Positions 63,555-64,000 of a stretch of DNA of 64,000 bases are shown here, piece after piece (within the stretch, counting starts at the first letter, position 1; every line of letters begins with the position of its first letter). The stretch is from assembly GCA_030027265.1 (NCBI GenBank), contig JASENG010000001.1, positions 124,001 to 188,000 on the forward strand, in the 5' to 3' direction. The notes under the pieces were generated by a model. It made no database searches. It saw nothing but the letters and a program-made list of their open reading frames with translations, and was not told where the DNA came from. Source of the DNA: Lysinibacillus fusiformis (GTDB lineage Bacteria; Bacillota; Bacilli; Bacillales_A; Planococcaceae). Position numbers and translations under genes: made by a program.

Positions 63555-64000
63555 TTAATAAACCCCCAATTTCCCGCTAATTCTAGCTTTTTTATCCATC
63601 AAACGGTAGCAATAAATGCCGATAATCACATACACCAATGTTAGCAGAAGGATGGCTGTACACGATAGCACCACTGATTGGAAAGATAAGTTTTGAGCCG
63701 TAACATCCCGCAATAATTGGATGGCCCATGTTGGCGGCAAGATGTAAGATACCCCTTGAACCCACTCCGGTAAGTAGGTAATCGGAAACATAAAGCCGCA
63801 CACCAAATAGATTGGATACTCGATGAAATTCATAAGGGCCTCAGCTTGTCTGGAAAGTGTAAAGCCTAATGCCAAAAAGAATGCAAAAACAGACAGGGCA
63901 AGCAAAACAAGCAAAAGCGCTAATCCAAATAGCCAAGGGTGATAAAGGACTATTTCAATTTGAAATACTATTTTCAAATAAATAAAGGTCAAAATCAGTG
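63555..64000 (-). CDS. ABC-2 type transporter permease, C-terminal part
   Basis: The frame is open to the window edge, so the N-terminus is missing. The visible 148 residues have four membrane segments and the ABC-2 core ALMNFIEYPIYLVCGFMFPITYLPEWVQGVSYILPPTWAIQLLRDV. It pairs with the permease downstream. It is likely upstream of or beside an ATP-binding gene not seen here. Confidence 0.8.
   Translation of the reverse strand, partial: LILTFIYLKIVFQIEIVLYHPWLFGLALLLVLLALSVFAFFLALGFTLSRQAEALMNFIEYPIYLVCGFMFPITYLPEWVQGVSYILPPTWAIQLLRDVTAQNLSFQSVVLSCTAILLLTLVYVIIGIYCYRLMDKKARISGKLGVY

Overview
The window is a low-GC Firmicute chromosome segment. It carries an spore-protein gene (sspI), Bacillus-type replication genes (dnaB, dnaI), three T-box leaders, an L20-type leader before infC-rpmI-rplT, and strong AGGAGG-type ribosome binding sites. 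The backbone order phoR - polA - mutM - coaE - gapB - nrdR - dnaB - dnaI - thrS - infC - rpmI - rplT - DUF1294 - ysdB - M42 peptidase - (sspI, RNA methylase) - pheS - pheT - rnhC is the Bacillus subtilis order, opened at many points by accessory genes. I infer a spore-forming Bacillales, most likely of the Planococcaceae/Caryophanaceae (Lysinibacillus, Solibacillus or Ureibacillus type). The genus cannot be fixed from the sequence alone. No rRNA, tRNA, transposase, prophage or CRISPR array was seen.

Layout. 1-3238: the end of phoR and an hflK-hflC pair. 3302-13859: a catabolic island with a divergent sugar-type ABC ATPase, ribokinase, an AtuA-family protein, a DUF4387 protein, two LplB/YtcP-type permeases, a lipoprotein binding protein and two ADP-ribosylglycohydrolase-family proteins; a perfect cre match lies inside it. 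14022-20066: a small membrane protein, polA-mutM-coaE and gapB with a CcpN-like operator. 20359-22476: a PilZ protein and a three-PAS diguanylate cyclase. 22813-28054: nrdR, dnaB, dnaI (apparent ATC start) and T-box-controlled thrS. 28110-30033: a GT4 glycosyltransferase plus HAD phosphatase pair resembling sucrose-phosphate synthase/phosphatase. 30336-32366: the infC operon and DUF1294 gene. 32434-36926: 52-bp tandem repeats, a T-box-controlled second-type methionyl-tRNA synthetase, ysdB with a sigma-W promoter, dimeric dUTPase and an M42 aminopeptidase. 37074-39909: two lipoproteins, argF and a structured RNA segment.

40015-45180 is an IclR-governed module: FAD aromatic-type hydroxylase, IclR regulator, TAXI binding protein and fused TRAP permease. 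The two target promoters share a 30-bp block in identical spacing. 45302-46627: a CarD-family gene and a MarR regulator back to back around twin palindromes, then sspI. 46795-51528: nadB-nadC-nadA divergent from their cysteine desulfurase. 51630-58169: an RNA methylase, a soluble chemotaxis-type transducer with the sensor at its C-terminus, and pheST behind a T-box, a second terminator and 21-bp repeats. 58202-64000: a membrane protein, an isochorismatase-family hydrolase, an SSF symporter, a 176-bp repeat element, rnhC, an unknown 85-residue protein and two ABC-2 permeases, the last cut by the window end.

The best candidates for an undescribed system are the ADP-ribosylglycohydrolase/ribokinase/AtuA/DUF4387/ABC island, which I read as uptake and cleavage of an N-riboside-like compound, and the IclR-TAXI-hydroxylase module, whose operator can be read directly from the sequence.
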